64,000 nucleotides of DNA. Source: Pseudomonas khorasanensis (GTDB lineage Bacteria > Pseudomonadota > Gammaproteobacteria > Pseudomonadales > Pseudomonadaceae). The stretch spans positions 186,001 to 250,000 of the forward strand of contig NZ_JABWQP020000003.1 of assembly GCF_014268505.2 (NCBI RefSeq), written 5' to 3'. The position numbers were made by a program, and so were the translations under genes. Below the pieces are notes generated by a model. The model ran no database searches. It worked only from the letters and a program-made list of their open reading frames with translations, and was not told the DNA's origin. This document shows positions 54,943-63,984 of the stretch, piece after piece (the first letter of the stretch is position 1; every line of letters starts with the position of its first letter).

Positions 54943-55143
54943 TCAGGTACTTCCTCAGGGTTCAGGCGTAGTGCCGGCGCGGACGGTCGATAGGTGATGC
55001 GCTGCCATCCGGCTCAGGGCGTTTTGTACTGAGGGTGCCGGGCAGATGCAAGCCTGATCGGCGCAACGGCGGCCGGCGCTGCTCATTAATCTTGCCCGCC
55101 ATGTTAAGCTCGCCGCCTCATTTGCGGCCAATAATGACTCATT

Positions 55144-55704
55144 GTGCAACATTCAAATGCCTGCCCCGCCCCGCTCTGGCTGACTCAAAGCCGCCTGACG
55201 CCCCGCCCCGATTCGTTGACCCTGAACTGGCTGTTCGACGAAGGCTCGCTGACCCGCCGCCTGACCCGGTTGTCCAACGATGGCTTCAGCGTGTCGCCGC
55301 TTCACGAAGGCTGGGACATCCTGCGCGCTGACGAATGCGTGGCGCTGGATCTGGCCGAAGGCAGCGAAGGCTGGGTGCGTGAAGTGTATTTGCGCGGTCA
55401 TGGCGAGGCCTGGGTGTTTGCCCGCAGCGTCGCCTCGCGCGCTGCGTTGCAGGGCGATGGCTTGCACATGGACGAACTCGGTAGCCGCTCGCTGGGTGAA
55501 CTGCTGTTTTGCGATCAAGCGTTCCAGCGCCGCGCCATTGAAGTCTGCCACTACCCTGAAGAATGGCTGCCGGCAGAAGCCAAAGCACCTGAGCTGTGGG
55601 GCCGGCGGTCGCGTTTCGATCGTGGCGCGCTGAGCGTACTGGTCGCGGAAATCTTCCTGCCGAGCCTGTGGCACGCCGCCCGCGCCCATCCGGAGAACTG
55701 CTGA
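55144..55704 (+). CDS. ubiC: Chorismate lyase UbiC
   Basis: 186 residues from a GTG start; no ATG is available nearby. It shows the chorismate lyase pattern ([25 protein letters not shown] and LWGRRSRF). It converts chorismate to 4-hydroxybenzoate and pyruvate, the first step of ubiquinone synthesis. Its stop overlaps the ubiA start (TGATG), so the two are coupled. The upstream 200 bases separate it from the divergent rubA. Confidence 0.94.
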   Translation: MQHSNACPAPLWLTQSRLTPRPDSLTLNWLFDEGSLTRRLTRLSNDGFSVSPLHEGWDILRADECVALDLAEGSEGWVREVYLRGHGEAWVFARSVASRAALQGDGLHMDELGSRSLGELLFCDQAFQRRAIEVCHYPEEWLPAEAKAPELWGRRSRFDRGALSVLVAEIFLPSLWHAARAHPENC

Positions 55705-56594
55705 TGTATCAGAGCCTGCTCAAGTCCCTGAACCGCTTGAACCCGCGCGCCTGGGATTTTATTCAGTTGACGCGGATGGACAAGCCGATCGGCATTTATC
55801 TGCTGTTGTGGCCGACGCTGTGGGCGCTTTGGATCGCTGGCGAGGGTTCGCCGTCGCTGGCCAACATCGTCATCTTCGTCCTGGGCGTGGTGCTGACCCG
55901 GGCTGGCGGCTGCGTGATCAACGACTGGGCCGATCGCAAGGTCGACGGTCACGTCAAACGCACCGCGCAACGGCCGCTCGCCAGCGGCAGGATCAGCTCG
56001 AAAGAAGCGCTGGTGTTCTTTGCCGTGCTGATGGGCATCAGCTTTCTGCTGGTGCTGTGCACCAACGCGCCGACCATCTGGCTGTCACTGGGCGGCCTGG
56101 CGCTGGCGTTCACGTACCCGTTCATGAAGCGCTACACCTATTACCCGCAAGTGGTGCTGGGCGCGGCGTTTTCCTGGGGGATGCCGATGGCGTTCACTGC
56201 CGAGACCGGCGAGGTGCCAGCGGCGGCGTGGCTGCTGTGGATCGCAAACCTGCTGTGGACCGTGGGTTACGACACCTATTACGCGATGACCGATCGCGAT
56301 GACGATTTGAAGATCGGCGTGAAGTCCACGGCAATTCTGTTCGGCGAAGCGGATCGCGTGATCATCCTGACGTTACAGGCGCTGTCGTTGGGATGCCTGA
56401 TGCTGGCGGGATCGAAATTTGAACTGGGGATCTGGTTCCACTTGGGCTTGCTGGTGGCGGCTGGCTGTTATGCCTGGGAGTTCTGGTACACCCGCGACAG
56501 GGACCGCATGAAATGCTTCAAGGCGTTTTTGCACAACCATTGGGCGGGGCTGGCGATTTTTGTCGGGATCGTGCTGGATTACGCACTGCGCTAA
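55704..56594 (+). CDS. ubiA: 4-Hydroxybenzoate octaprenyltransferase UbiA
   Basis: 296 residues, integral membrane protein with about eight helices. Both Asp-rich motifs are visible: [11 protein letters not shown] and [13 protein letters not shown]. It attaches the prenyl tail to 4-hydroxybenzoate, the product of UbiC. I chose ATG 55704 in the ubiC stop; an upstream in-frame start gives an implausible Arg-rich extension. A REP pair follows. Confidence 0.96.
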   Translation: MYQSLLKSLNRLNPRAWDFIQLTRMDKPIGIYLLLWPTLWALWIAGEGSPSLANIVIFVLGVVLTRAGGCVINDWADRKVDGHVKRTAQRPLASGRISSKEALVFFAVLMGISFLLVLCTNAPTIWLSLGGLALAFTYPFMKRYTYYPQVVLGAAFSWGMPMAFTAETGEVPAAAWLLWIANLLWTVGYDTYYAMTDRDDDLKIGVKSTAILFGEADRVIILTLQALSLGCLMLAGSKFELGIWFHLGLLVAAGCYAWEFWYTRDRDRMKCFKAFLHNHWAGLAIFVGIVLDYALR

Positions 56595-56604
56595 AGATTC
56601 GGAC

Positions 56605-56697
56605 CTGTGGGAGCGAGCCTGCTCGCGAAGGCGTCCTGTCAGTCAACGCAAGCATTAACTGACACACCGCTTTCGCTAGCAGGCTCACTCCTACAGG
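56605..56697. repeat. Inverted pair of REP elements
   Basis: REP core at about 56605-56631 (GTGGGAGCGAGCCTGCTCGC) and a partly diverged inverse copy at about 56671-56697 (CTAGCAGGCTCACTCCTACA). They lie between the convergent ubiA and the YxxD-repeat gene. Confidence 0.85.
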
Positions 56698-56706
56698 GGA
56701 CCTTGT

Positions 56707-57090
56707 TTACTTGGCTTTGGCGACTTTCCACGCGCCGTCCATTTTGCCGTCGCCGGTCATGTCGCCGGCCTTCTTGTCCATCACGAAGGTGTAGAGCGGC
56801 ATGCCTTGATATGCCCACTGCATCGAGCCGTCGTCGCGTTTGATCACTGTCCAGTCGCCCATTGATTTGTCGCCCGCCGCAGCCTTCAGCGGCGGCCAGT
56901 TGGCGGCGCATTTGTCGTTGCACACGGACTTGCCGGCAGCGTCCTTGGCGAAGGTGTACAGGGTCATGCCCTGGTGATCGGTGAACATGCCGTCCTTTTC
57001 CATCGCGGGATCGGCGGCCATGGCCAGCCCCGGCAACATCAGGGCAGCGGCCATCAACAAAGCTTTGAAAGAAACAGTCATTGGCATCAT
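56707..57090 (-). CDS. Secreted YxxD-repeat protein (Lipoprotein_15 family)
   Basis: 127 residues with a signal peptide (cleavage near residue 25, AMA). The mature part holds two copies of the GMxLYTF(A/V)xD motif (GMTLYTFAKD and GMPLYTFVMD), with CNDKCAANWPPL between. This is the pattern of Lipoprotein_15/COG4315 proteins of unknown function. No Cys lies at a lipobox position, so it is probably soluble in the periplasm. It is divergent from phoB; the Pho box between them could in principle act on it too. The start could be any of ATG 57090, 57087 or 57081. Confidence 0.8.
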   Translation of the reverse strand: MMPMTVSFKALLMAAALMLPGLAMAADPAMEKDGMFTDHQGMTLYTFAKDAAGKSVCNDKCAANWPPLKAAAGDKSMGDWTVIKRDDGSMQWAYQGMPLYTFVMDKKAGDMTGDGKMDGAWKVAKAK

Positions 57091-57170
57091 GGAAACCTTC
57101 TTTTGTGGTTGTCAGGATTCGGACTTGAAGCTTAGTCCACGATCCCCACAATCGCTGGCGCTCTGAAATA

Positions 57171-57188
57171 CTGTCACACGACTGCAAT
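57171..57188 (+). promoter_or_regulatory. Pho box upstream of phoB
   Basis: CTGTCACACGACTGCAAT carries two 7-base half-sites with the 11-base spacing of PhoB-binding sites; the first (CTGTCAC) fits well, the second (CTGCAAT) has two changes. It lies 54 bases before the phoB start, with TTATCT-like -10 DNA a few bases downstream. This fits the known autoregulation of phoBR under phosphate limitation. Confidence 0.7.
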
Positions 57189-57241
57189 AATTCCGTTATC
57201 TAATGCGGCGCAAGACAGTTAAATGACAAGAGGATTAACGC

Positions 57242-57931
57242 ATGGTTGGCAGGAGCATTCTGATCGTTGACGACGAAGCGCCTATTCGCGAAATGATCGC
57301 CGTTGCGTTGGAAATGGCTGGCTATGACTGCCTCGAGGCAGAGAACTCGCAGCAGGCCCACGCCATTATCGTTGACCGCAAGCCGGACCTGATCCTGCTC
57401 GACTGGATGCTGCCCGGCACCTCCGGTATCGAACTGGCCCGACGCCTGAAGCGCGATGAGCTGACCGGGGATATCCCGATCATCATGCTCACCGCCAAGG
57501 GCGAAGAGGACAACAAGATTCAGGGCCTGGAAGTCGGTGCCGACGATTACATCACCAAACCGTTTTCCCCGCGCGAACTGGTGGCGCGCCTGAAAGCCGT
57601 GCTGCGCCGCGCCGGTCCGACCGATGGCGAAGCGCCGATTGAAGTCGGCGGCCTGCTGCTGGATCCGATCAGCCACCGCGTGACCATCGACGGCAAACCC
57701 GCCGAGATGGGCCCGACCGAATACCGTCTGCTGCAATTCTTCATGACCCACCAGGAGCGTGCCTACACTCGCGGCCAGCTGCTCGATCAGGTTTGGGGCG
57801 GCAACGTCTATGTCGAAGAGCGCACGGTTGACGTGCACATTCGCCGTCTGCGCAAAGCGCTCGGTGATGCCTACGAAAATCTGGTACAAACCGTGCGCGG
57901 CACCGGCTATCGGTTCTCTACAAAGGCCTGA
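57242..57931 (+). CDS. phoB: Phosphate response regulator PhoB
   Basis: 229 residues: receiver domain with phospho-acceptor Asp54 (LLDWMLPG) and Lys in [10 protein letters not shown], followed by an OmpR-type winged helix ([28 protein letters not shown]). It activates phosphate-starvation genes. phoR follows after 38 bases. The Pho box at 57171-57188 suggests positive autoregulation. Confidence 0.97.
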   Translation: MVGRSILIVDDEAPIREMIAVALEMAGYDCLEAENSQQAHAIIVDRKPDLILLDWMLPGTSGIELARRLKRDELTGDIPIIMLTAKGEEDNKIQGLEVGADDYITKPFSPRELVARLKAVLRRAGPTDGEAPIEVGGLLLDPISHRVTIDGKPAEMGPTEYRLLQFFMTHQERAYTRGQLLDQVWGGNVYVEERTVDVHIRRLRKALGDAYENLVQTVRGTGYRFSTKA

Positions 57932-57969
57932 TCCGCCCGCAAGACTCGCTGACAAGGACCGTACCGACC

Positions 57970-59292
57970 GTGAATCAAAATTGGCATGGCACCCTGATTC
58001 GCCACATGCTTTTGCTGGTCACCGCTTGCCTGGTGATCGGCCTGATCACCGGCTACTACGGCTGGAGCCTGGCGGCGGGCCTGGGCCTTTACCTGGCCTG
58101 GACCCTCAAGCAACTGCTGCGTCTGCACGAATGGCTGCGCCAGCACCAACCCGACGAAGCACCGCCCGATGGCTATGGCCTGTGGGGCGAAGTATTCGAC
58201 AGCATCTATCATCTGCAGCGCCGCGATCAACGGGTGCGCGGGCGCCTGCAAGCGGTCATCGATCGGGTGCAGGAATCCACGGCCGCGCTCAAAGACGCCG
58301 TGATCATGCTCGACAGTGACGGCAACCTGGAATGGTGGAACCGCGCGGCTGAAACGCTGCTCGGTCTCAAGACCCCGCAGGACAGCGGCCAGCCCGTGAC
58401 CAACCTGGTGCGGCATCCGCGCTTCAAGGAATACTTCGAGCAGGACAGCTTCGCCGAACCGCTGGAAATCCCCTCGCCGACCAACGATCGCGTGCGCATT
58501 CAGCTGTACCTGACCCGCTACGGCAACAATGAACACCTGATGCTGGTGCGCGACGTCACCCGTATTCATCAGTTGGAACAGATGCGCAAAGACTTCATCG
58601 CCAATGTCTCCCACGAATTGCGCACCCCGTTGACAGTGATCTGCGGCTATCTGGAAACCCTGCTCGACAACGTCGAAGAAGTGAACCCGCGCTGGAGTCG
58701 CGCGTTGCAGCAAATGCAGCAACAGGGCGGGCGCATGCAGACGCTGCTCAACGACCTTTTGCTGTTGGCGAAACTGGAAGCCACGGATTACCCGTCCGAC
58801 AACCATCCGGTGCAAATCGACACGCTGCTGCAATCGATCAGCAGTGATGCGCAGCAATTGTCCGGCGCGAAAAGCCAGCACATCACGCTTGAAGCTGACG
58901 CCAATGTGTTGCTCAAGGGCAGCGAAGCGGAGCTGCGCAGCGCGTTCTCCAACCTGGTGTTCAACGCGGTGAAATACACGCCGGCCGAAGGCAACATTCG
59001 CGTGCGCTGGTGGGGCGATGCTCAGGGCGCGCACCTGAGCGTTCAGGATTCCGGGATCGGAATCGACAGCAAACACTTGCCGCGCCTGACCGAGCGCTTC
59101 TATCGCGTCGACTCGAGCCGAAACTCCAACACCGGCGGCACCGGGCTGGGCCTGGCCATCGTCAAGCATGTGTTGCTGCGCCACCGTGCACGGATGGAGA
59201 TCAGCAGCGTGCCCGGCCATGGCAGTACGTTCACCTGCCATTTCGCCCCGGCCCAGGTGGCCAGCGCACGGGCAATCAGCGCCGCCGAGTGA
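57970..59292 (+). CDS. phoR: Phosphate sensor kinase PhoR
   Basis: 440 residues from GTG 57970. Two N-terminal helices (about 12-45), a short PhoR-type charged segment, a PAS domain (about 95-200), then HisKA with His215 (VSHELRTPLT) and an HATPase domain (SNLVFNAVKYTPAEG, GIGIDSKHLPRLTERFYRVD, GGTGLGLAIVK). It phosphorylates PhoB when phosphate is low, under control of the Pst transporter and PhoU. Stop at 59292, with two hairpins beyond. Confidence 0.96.
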   Translation: MNQNWHGTLIRHMLLLVTACLVIGLITGYYGWSLAAGLGLYLAWTLKQLLRLHEWLRQHQPDEAPPDGYGLWGEVFDSIYHLQRRDQRVRGRLQAVIDRVQESTAALKDAVIMLDSDGNLEWWNRAAETLLGLKTPQDSGQPVTNLVRHPRFKEYFEQDSFAEPLEIPSPTNDRVRIQLYLTRYGNNEHLMLVRDVTRIHQLEQMRKDFIANVSHELRTPLTVICGYLETLLDNVEEVNPRWSRALQQMQQQGGRMQTLLNDLLLLAKLEATDYPSDNHPVQIDTLLQSISSDAQQLSGAKSQHITLEADANVLLKGSEAELRSAFSNLVFNAVKYTPAEGNIRVRWWGDAQGAHLSVQDSGIGIDSKHLPRLTERFYRVDSSRNSNTGGTGLGLAIVKHVLLRHRARMEISSVPGHGSTFTCHFAPAQVASARAISAAE

Positions 59293-59325
59293 TGCCGCCC
59301 GGCACACGCCACTAGGCAATCGCAG

Positions 59326-59369
59326 AGTCAGCCGCTACATTGGCTGACTTGCGCCTGCCTTTCAGGCGC
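59326..59369 (+). terminator. Two tandem hairpins after phoR
   Basis: AGTCAGCC/GGCTGACT (59326-59349) and GCGCCTG/CAGGCGC (59351-59369) form two stable stems back to back, 34 bases after phoR. No T run follows, so the first may end transcription with Rho help or act as an mRNA 3' stabiliser. Confidence 0.6.
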
Positions 59370-59414
59370 TATCTGCACCTCTCTTGAATCAAACGGAACC
59401 CGCAAAACTCCATC

Positions 59415-60755
59415 ATGGACCCTTCCCCTGGCTTGTCCCTCGCTACAATTTTTGCCGACTTCGGCATGATCCTTTTTGCTCTGATCCTGGTATTGCTCAA
59501 CGGCTTTTTCGTTGCGGCGGAATTCGCCATGGTCAAGCTGCGCTCGACCCGGGTCGAGGCCATCGCTGAACAACACGGCTGGCGCGGGCACATCCTGCGC
59601 ACCGTGCACAGCCAGCTCGATGCCTACCTGTCGGCGTGTCAGCTCGGTATCACCCTGGCCTCCCTTGGCCTGGGCTGGGTCGGCGAGCCGGCGTTCGCGC
59701 ACATCCTTGAGCCGCTGCTGAGTGCGGTCGGCGTGCAATCGCCGGAAATCATAAAGGGCGTGTCGTTCTTCACCGCGTTTTTCATCATTTCGTATCTGCA
59801 CATCGTGGTCGGCGAGCTGGCTCCGAAGTCGTGGGCGATCCGCAAACCCGAGCTGTTGTCCCTGTGGACGGCGGTGCCGCTGTATCTGTTCTACTGGGCG
59901 ATGTACCCGGCCATTTACCTGCTCAATGCCAGCGCCAACGCGATTCTGCGTATCGCCGGCCAGGGTGAACCCGGCCCGCACCACGAACATCATTACAGCC
60001 GTGAAGAACTCAAGCTGATCCTGCACTCCAGCCGTGGCCAGGACCCGAGCGACCAAGGCATGCGCGTGCTGGCTTCGGCGGTGGAGATGGGCGAGCTGGA
60101 AGTGGTCGACTGGGCCAACTCCCGGGAAGACCTGATCACCCTGGAGTTCAACGCGCCGCTGAAGGAAATCCTGGCGATGTTCCGTCGCCACAAGTTCAGC
60201 CGTTATCCGGTGTACGACAGCGAGCGCCAGGAGTTCGTCGGCCTGCTGCACATCAAGGATCTGCTGCTGGAACTGGCGGCACTGGACCATATTCCCGAGT
60301 CGTTCAACCTTGCCGAGCTGACACGCCCATTGGAGCGCGTCTCGCGGCACATGCCGCTGTCGCAGCTGCTGGAGCAGTTTCGCAAGGGTGGTTCGCACTT
60401 CGCCGTGGTCGAGGAGGCCGACGGCAACATCATCGGTTACCTGACCATGGAAGACGTGCTGGAAGTGCTGGTCGGCGACATCCAGGACGAACACCGCAAG
60501 GCCGAGCGCGGGATTCTCGCCTATCAGCCGGGCAAGCTGCTGGTGCGCGGCGATACGCCGCTGTTCAAGGTCGAGCGCCTGCTGGGCATCGACCTCGACC
60601 ACATTGAGGCGGAGACCCTCGCCGGGCTGGTCTATGAAACCCTCAAGCGCGTGCCGGAAGAGGAAGAAGTGCTGGAAGTCGAAGGCCTGCGCATCATCAT
60701 CAAGAAGATGAAAGGGCCGAAGATCGTCCTGGCCAAGGTGTTGATGCTGGATTGA
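59415..60755 (+). CDS. CNNM/CorC-type membrane protein with CBS domains (PA5362-like)
   Basis: 446 residues: DUF21 membrane domain (about 1-190, helices with NGFFVAAEFAMVKLRSTR and the ASLGLGWVGEP stretch), two CBS domains (about 215-345) and a C-terminal CorC/HlyC domain (ending KGPKIVLAKVLML). Proteins of this class are linked to Mg/Co efflux and to export of small toxins; annotation as hemolysin is historical. The start is ATG 59415. It is a single gene between phoR and a REP pair, as PA5362 in PAO1. Confidence 0.9.
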   Translation: MDPSPGLSLATIFADFGMILFALILVLLNGFFVAAEFAMVKLRSTRVEAIAEQHGWRGHILRTVHSQLDAYLSACQLGITLASLGLGWVGEPAFAHILEPLLSAVGVQSPEIIKGVSFFTAFFIISYLHIVVGELAPKSWAIRKPELLSLWTAVPLYLFYWAMYPAIYLLNASANAILRIAGQGEPGPHHEHHYSREELKLILHSSRGQDPSDQGMRVLASAVEMGELEVVDWANSREDLITLEFNAPLKEILAMFRRHKFSRYPVYDSERQEFVGLLHIKDLLLELAALDHIPESFNLAELTRPLERVSRHMPLSQLLEQFRKGGSHFAVVEEADGNIIGYLTMEDVLEVLVGDIQDEHRKAERGILAYQPGKLLVRGDTPLFKVERLLGIDLDHIEAETLAGLVYETLKRVPEEEEVLEVEGLRIIIKKMKGPKIVLAKVLMLD

Positions 60756-60783
60756 TCGACTGATCCGGCACCGCGCCGTTTTC

Positions 60784-60849
60784 TTCGCGAGCAGGCTCGC
60801 TCCCACTCTGGAATGCATTTCAAATGTGGGAGCGAGCCTGCTCGCGAAG
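60784..60849. repeat. Inverted pair of REP elements
   Basis: Inverse copy at about 60784-60806 and forward copy at about 60826-60849 of the GTGGGAGCGAGCCTGCTCGC palindrome, separated by 19 bases. They lie between the convergent CorC-like and M23-like genes. Confidence 0.9.
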
Positions 60850-60869
60850 GCGTCAGATCCTACACCGCG

Positions 60870-61766
60870 TTACTGCTTGCCCAGCGCAAAGTTGGGCAGC
60901 GCCCCCAGCGGCTGGTTGAACTGATACGGAATCGACACCAGCCCTTCCCCGGTATTGCGCTGCACCACAAAGTGCAGGTGCGGGCCGCTGCTGTTGCCGG
61001 TGTTGCCCGACAACGCCAACGGGCTACCGACCTTGACCCGCTGCCCTTCGCGCACGCTCACCGAACCCTGTTTGAGATGCAGGTAAACGCCCATGGTGCC
61101 GTCATCGTGCAGCACCCGGACGAAGTTGCCGGACGCATCGGTGCCGCGCCCACTCTGTGAATTCTCGGTTTTTACCACCACCCCGGCTCGCGCCGCGATA
61201 ATCGGCGTGCCCACCGGCATGGCGATGTCCATGGCGTAGCGGTTCTTCGGTCCGTAGTGGCTGTACTGGCCGTTGGCACCCTGGCTGAGGCGGAACGGTC
61301 CACCACGCCAGGGCAACGGATAGCGATAGCTCTGCGCGGTGCCAGCGGGGTCGCCCAGCGAATACTGGAACTGCGGCGAGTACACCAGCGGCTTATCGCC
61401 GCTAATCGCCGTCAGCAGCGCCAGACGGGTGTTGCTGCGCGCCGGCAATACCCGACGAATCGTTTTGGCCGGCGCGCCACGCACGTTGCTCATGCCGATA
61501 AATGCCAGGGCAACCTCGACCGGCGCATACAGGTCGTTGCGCGCAAACACGATGTCGACGCCCTTTTGCTTCTTGATGTCCAGGTACACCTGCCGATCCA
61601 GGCGCTCGACCATGCGGTCCTGAAACACGAACACCTGCGAGCCTTTGCTCGGGCGGTCGCTGTACGAGACCACGCCATTGGCATCGGTGGATTTGTAGAT
61701 GGTCATGGCCACAGCCAGTTGGGAGGCCAGGCAAAGACCACAGAAAAACAGCAGGCGCGCGAGCAT
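60870..61766 (-). CDS. M23-like (LytM) envelope protein (PA5363-like)
   Basis: 298 residues with a signal peptide (cleavage near VAM, residue 20) and a DUF4124-like SYSDRP segment (about 30-50). The C-terminal M23/LytM domain (about 165-285) contains SHYG, NRYAMDIAMPVGTPI and SSGPHLHFVV. The His four residues before the ligand Asp of classical M23 enzymes is Arg here, as in many sequences of this subfamily, so either the nearby SHYG His takes its place or the protein is a non-enzymatic activator. I chose ATG 61766 over an upstream TTG. Position matches PAO1 PA5363. Confidence 0.85.
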   Translation of the reverse strand: MLARLLFFCGLCLASQLAVAMTIYKSTDANGVVSYSDRPSKGSQVFVFQDRMVERLDRQVYLDIKKQKGVDIVFARNDLYAPVEVALAFIGMSNVRGAPAKTIRRVLPARSNTRLALLTAISGDKPLVYSPQFQYSLGDPAGTAQSYRYPLPWRGGPFRLSQGANGQYSHYGPKNRYAMDIAMPVGTPIIAARAGVVVKTENSQSGRGTDASGNFVRVLHDDGTMGVYLHLKQGSVSVREGQRVKVGSPLALSGNTGNSSGPHLHFVVQRNTGEGLVSIPYQFNQPLGALPNFALGKQ

Positions 61767-61885
61767 GGGCAAAAGTCTGTCGAAGTGAGGCCTGGGAATC
61801 AGCCTAGCAGTTGAGACAGACCAGCGTAGTCGGCAGATGTTTCAGAATGGGCAGTGCGCAAGATCGGTGCGCTGCGGATGGCCCC

Positions 61886-61949
61886 TTCGCGAGCAGGCTC
61901 GCTCCCACAGGTTCGATGTGATCCCTGTGGGAGCGAGCCTGCTCGCGAA
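61886..61949. repeat. Inverted pair of REP elements
   Basis: Inverse (about 61886-61910) and forward (about 61925-61948) copies of the REP palindrome, 14 bases apart, between the response regulator gene and the M23-like gene. Confidence 0.9.
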
Positions 61950-61972
61950 AGCGGTGTGTCAGGCGACGAAGA

Positions 61973-62929
61973 TTACGCGCCGGGTACGAAATGCTTCTGC
62001 GCCGTGCCACGGGCAATCAGGCGGGAGATGTAGTCGAGCTTCTGCGCGTCCTGATCGACGAAGCGGAAGGTCAGTTGCAGCCAGTCGCTGTCGGGTTTCT
62101 GTTCGTGGGCGACGATCGCATGCAAATACCCATTGAGGCGGGCGATTTCGGCGTTGTCGCCCTGCTCCAGATCCAGCACGGCGCTGTCGAGGATCTGCGG
62201 CAGGGTCTCGGTGCGCTTCACCACCAGCAGCGCTTCCTTGATGCTCAGCGCCTTGATCACGCACTGCTGCGTGCCGCTTGGCAGGCGCAGCTGGCCCTGG
62301 CCGCGACCACCGACCGGCGCTTTCGACGCGGCAGGTGCCTGCACGGGCGGGCTGTTGAGCAAACCGCGCGACGGCGCAGCAGCCGGTGCAGGCGCAGCAG
62401 CGGCGGGCTTGGCAAACGGGTTGACCGCAGCGGCTGCCGGGGCACCACCGACCACCGCAGGCTTGCCGCCGGTCAAGGCGCTCAACGAATCATTGCCGAA
62501 CGCCGAATTCATTTTGGTCGGTGCGCTGTTCATCAGAGTGTCGAGCTTGCCGACCTTGTTCAGCGCCTGCTTGACCTTGGTCAGCAGTTGCTCGTTGGTG
62601 AACGGCTTGCTGACGTAGCCGGAAACGCCGGCCTGAATCGCCTGCACAACGTTTTCCTTGTCGCCACGGCTGGTGACCATGACGAACGGCATGGTCTTGA
62701 GATTTTCTTGCTCGCGGCACCAGGTCAGCAGTTCGAGGCCGGACATTTCCGGCATTTCCCAGTCGCACAACACCAGGTCGAAGGCTTCGCGGGCCAGCAT
62801 GGCCTGGGCCTTTTTCCCGTTGATGGCGTCCTCGGTGCGGATCCCCGGGAAGTAATTACGCAGGCACTTTTTCACCAGGTCACGAATGAACGAAGCATCG
62901 TCCACGACCAACACACTGATCTTGCTCAT
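61973..62929 (-). CDS. Response regulator with PilZ-like C-terminus (PA5364-like)
   Basis: 318 residues. The N-terminal receiver (about 1-125) has the Asp-Asp pair at 10-11, phospho-acceptor Asp56 (LCDWEMPE) and the KPF lysine. A Pro/Ala-rich linker (about 160-205) leads to a C-terminal domain (about 215-318) that looks PilZ-like: it starts with RLPSGTQQCVIKALSIKEALLVV and ends with LTFRFVDQDAQKLDYISRLIARG. The classical RxxxR and DxSxxG c-di-GMP motifs are not visible, so c-di-GMP binding is doubtful. It is co-directional with phoU and may be regulated separately. Position matches PAO1 PA5364. Confidence 0.8.
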   Translation of the reverse strand: MSKISVLVVDDASFIRDLVKKCLRNYFPGIRTEDAINGKKAQAMLAREAFDLVLCDWEMPEMSGLELLTWCREQENLKTMPFVMVTSRGDKENVVQAIQAGVSGYVSKPFTNEQLLTKVKQALNKVGKLDTLMNSAPTKMNSAFGNDSLSALTGGKPAVVGGAPAAAAVNPFAKPAAAAPAPAAAPSRGLLNSPPVQAPAASKAPVGGRGQGQLRLPSGTQQCVIKALSIKEALLVVKRTETLPQILDSAVLDLEQGDNAEIARLNGYLHAIVAHEQKPDSDWLQLTFRFVDQDAQKLDYISRLIARGTAQKHFVPGA

Positions 62930-63064
62930 CCAACACCCCTAAAAAAAATCCCGGCAAGCATAACGCTTGAATGATGGCACTCTGCCAAAACTTTTCAGTC
63001 ACGCCGGGACTTTTCGTTCGCGGGTGCTGCTTTTAATTCGATTTCCTGCTCAAAAGCCCAAACA

Positions 63065-63096
63065 AAAACGCCCGGCCAAAGGGCCGGGCGCTTTTC
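63065..63096 (-). terminator. Terminator of phoU
   Basis: A perfect 8-bp stem (GCCCGGCC/GGCCGGGC) with a 4-base loop, followed on the minus strand by TTTTTG, 18 bases after the phoU stop codon. Confidence 0.92.
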
Positions 63097-63106
63097 TCAG
63101 GCAATC

Positions 63107-63868
63107 TTACTTATCGTCAGCTTCGCCCGGAACATTAGCGGTTTCACCACTTGTGCCTTCAACTTCTTCTTTCATGCGCTTGAGGCCCATGTGCCGCACG
63201 TCCGTGCCGCGCACCAGGTAAATCACCAATTCCGAGATATTGCGCGCATGGTCGCCGATACGCTCCAGCGAACGCAGCACCCAGATGATGCTCAGCACGC
63301 GCGAGATGGAGCGCGGATCTTCCATCATGTAGGTGGCCAGCTCGCGCAGCGCGGTCTTGTATTCGCGGTCGATGATTTTGTCGTATTGCGCCACCGACAA
63401 CGCCAGATCGGCGTCGAAGCGGGCAAAGGCGTCCAGTGCATCGCGGACCATGTTGCGTACCTGGTCGCCGATGTGGCGAACCTCGACATAACCGCGCGGC
63501 GCTTCGCCTTCTTCGCACAGTTGAATCGCGCGGCGGGCGATCTTGGTCGCTTCGTCGCCGATGCGCTCAAGGTCGATCACCGACTTGGAGATGCTGATGA
63601 TCAAACGCAGGTCGGACGCCGCCGGCTGACGGCGGGCGAGAATGCGCAGGCATTCCTCGTCGATGTTGCGTTCCATCTGGTTGATCTGGTCATCGATCTC
63701 GCGCACCTGCTGAGCCAGGCCGGAGTCAGCCTCGATCAGCGCCGTGACCGCGTCGTTGACCTGCTTCTCGACCAGCCCGCCCATGGCCAGCAGGTGGCTG
63801 CGCACTTCTTCCAGTTCGGCGTTGAACTGCGCGGAAATGTGGTGGGTAAGGCCTTCTTTTGAAATCAT
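63107..63868 (-). CDS. phoU: Phosphate transport regulator PhoU
   Basis: 253 residues, two three-helix PhoU repeats (EVRSHLLAMGGLVEKQV, LERIGDEATKIAR and its second copy LERIGDHARNISE). It restrains PhoR/PhoB signalling when phosphate is plentiful and acts with the Pst transporter. I chose ATG 63868; the in-frame extension upstream runs into a repeat element. The pst genes are usually directly upstream and lie outside the window. Confidence 0.96.
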   Translation of the reverse strand: MISKEGLTHHISAQFNAELEEVRSHLLAMGGLVEKQVNDAVTALIEADSGLAQQVREIDDQINQMERNIDEECLRILARRQPAASDLRLIISISKSVIDLERIGDEATKIARRAIQLCEEGEAPRGYVEVRHIGDQVRNMVRDALDAFARFDADLALSVAQYDKIIDREYKTALRELATYMMEDPRSISRVLSIIWVLRSLERIGDHARNISELVIYLVRGTDVRHMGLKRMKEEVEGTSGETANVPGEADDK

Positions 63869-63888
63869 CTTGTTCGCTCCGCGAAAGT

Positions 63889-63984
63889 TGCAAGCTTCAA
63901 GCTGCAAGCTTCAAGCAGTTATGTGTAAGTCCTGTAAATCGCACCGCTGCCAACTTGCCGCTTGAAGCTTGCGGCTTGTAGCTG
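63889..63984. repeat. Long palindromic repeat upstream of phoU
   Basis: AGCTTCAAGCTGCAAGCTTCAAG-type sequence at about 63889-63916 recurs in inverse form (CGCTTGAAGCTTGCGGCTTGTAGC) at about 63958-63984. It belongs to the AGCTTCAAGCTGCAAG family of Pseudomonas intergenic repeats, different from the GTGGGAGCGAGC family. It lies between phoU and the upstream gene outside the window. Confidence 0.75.
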
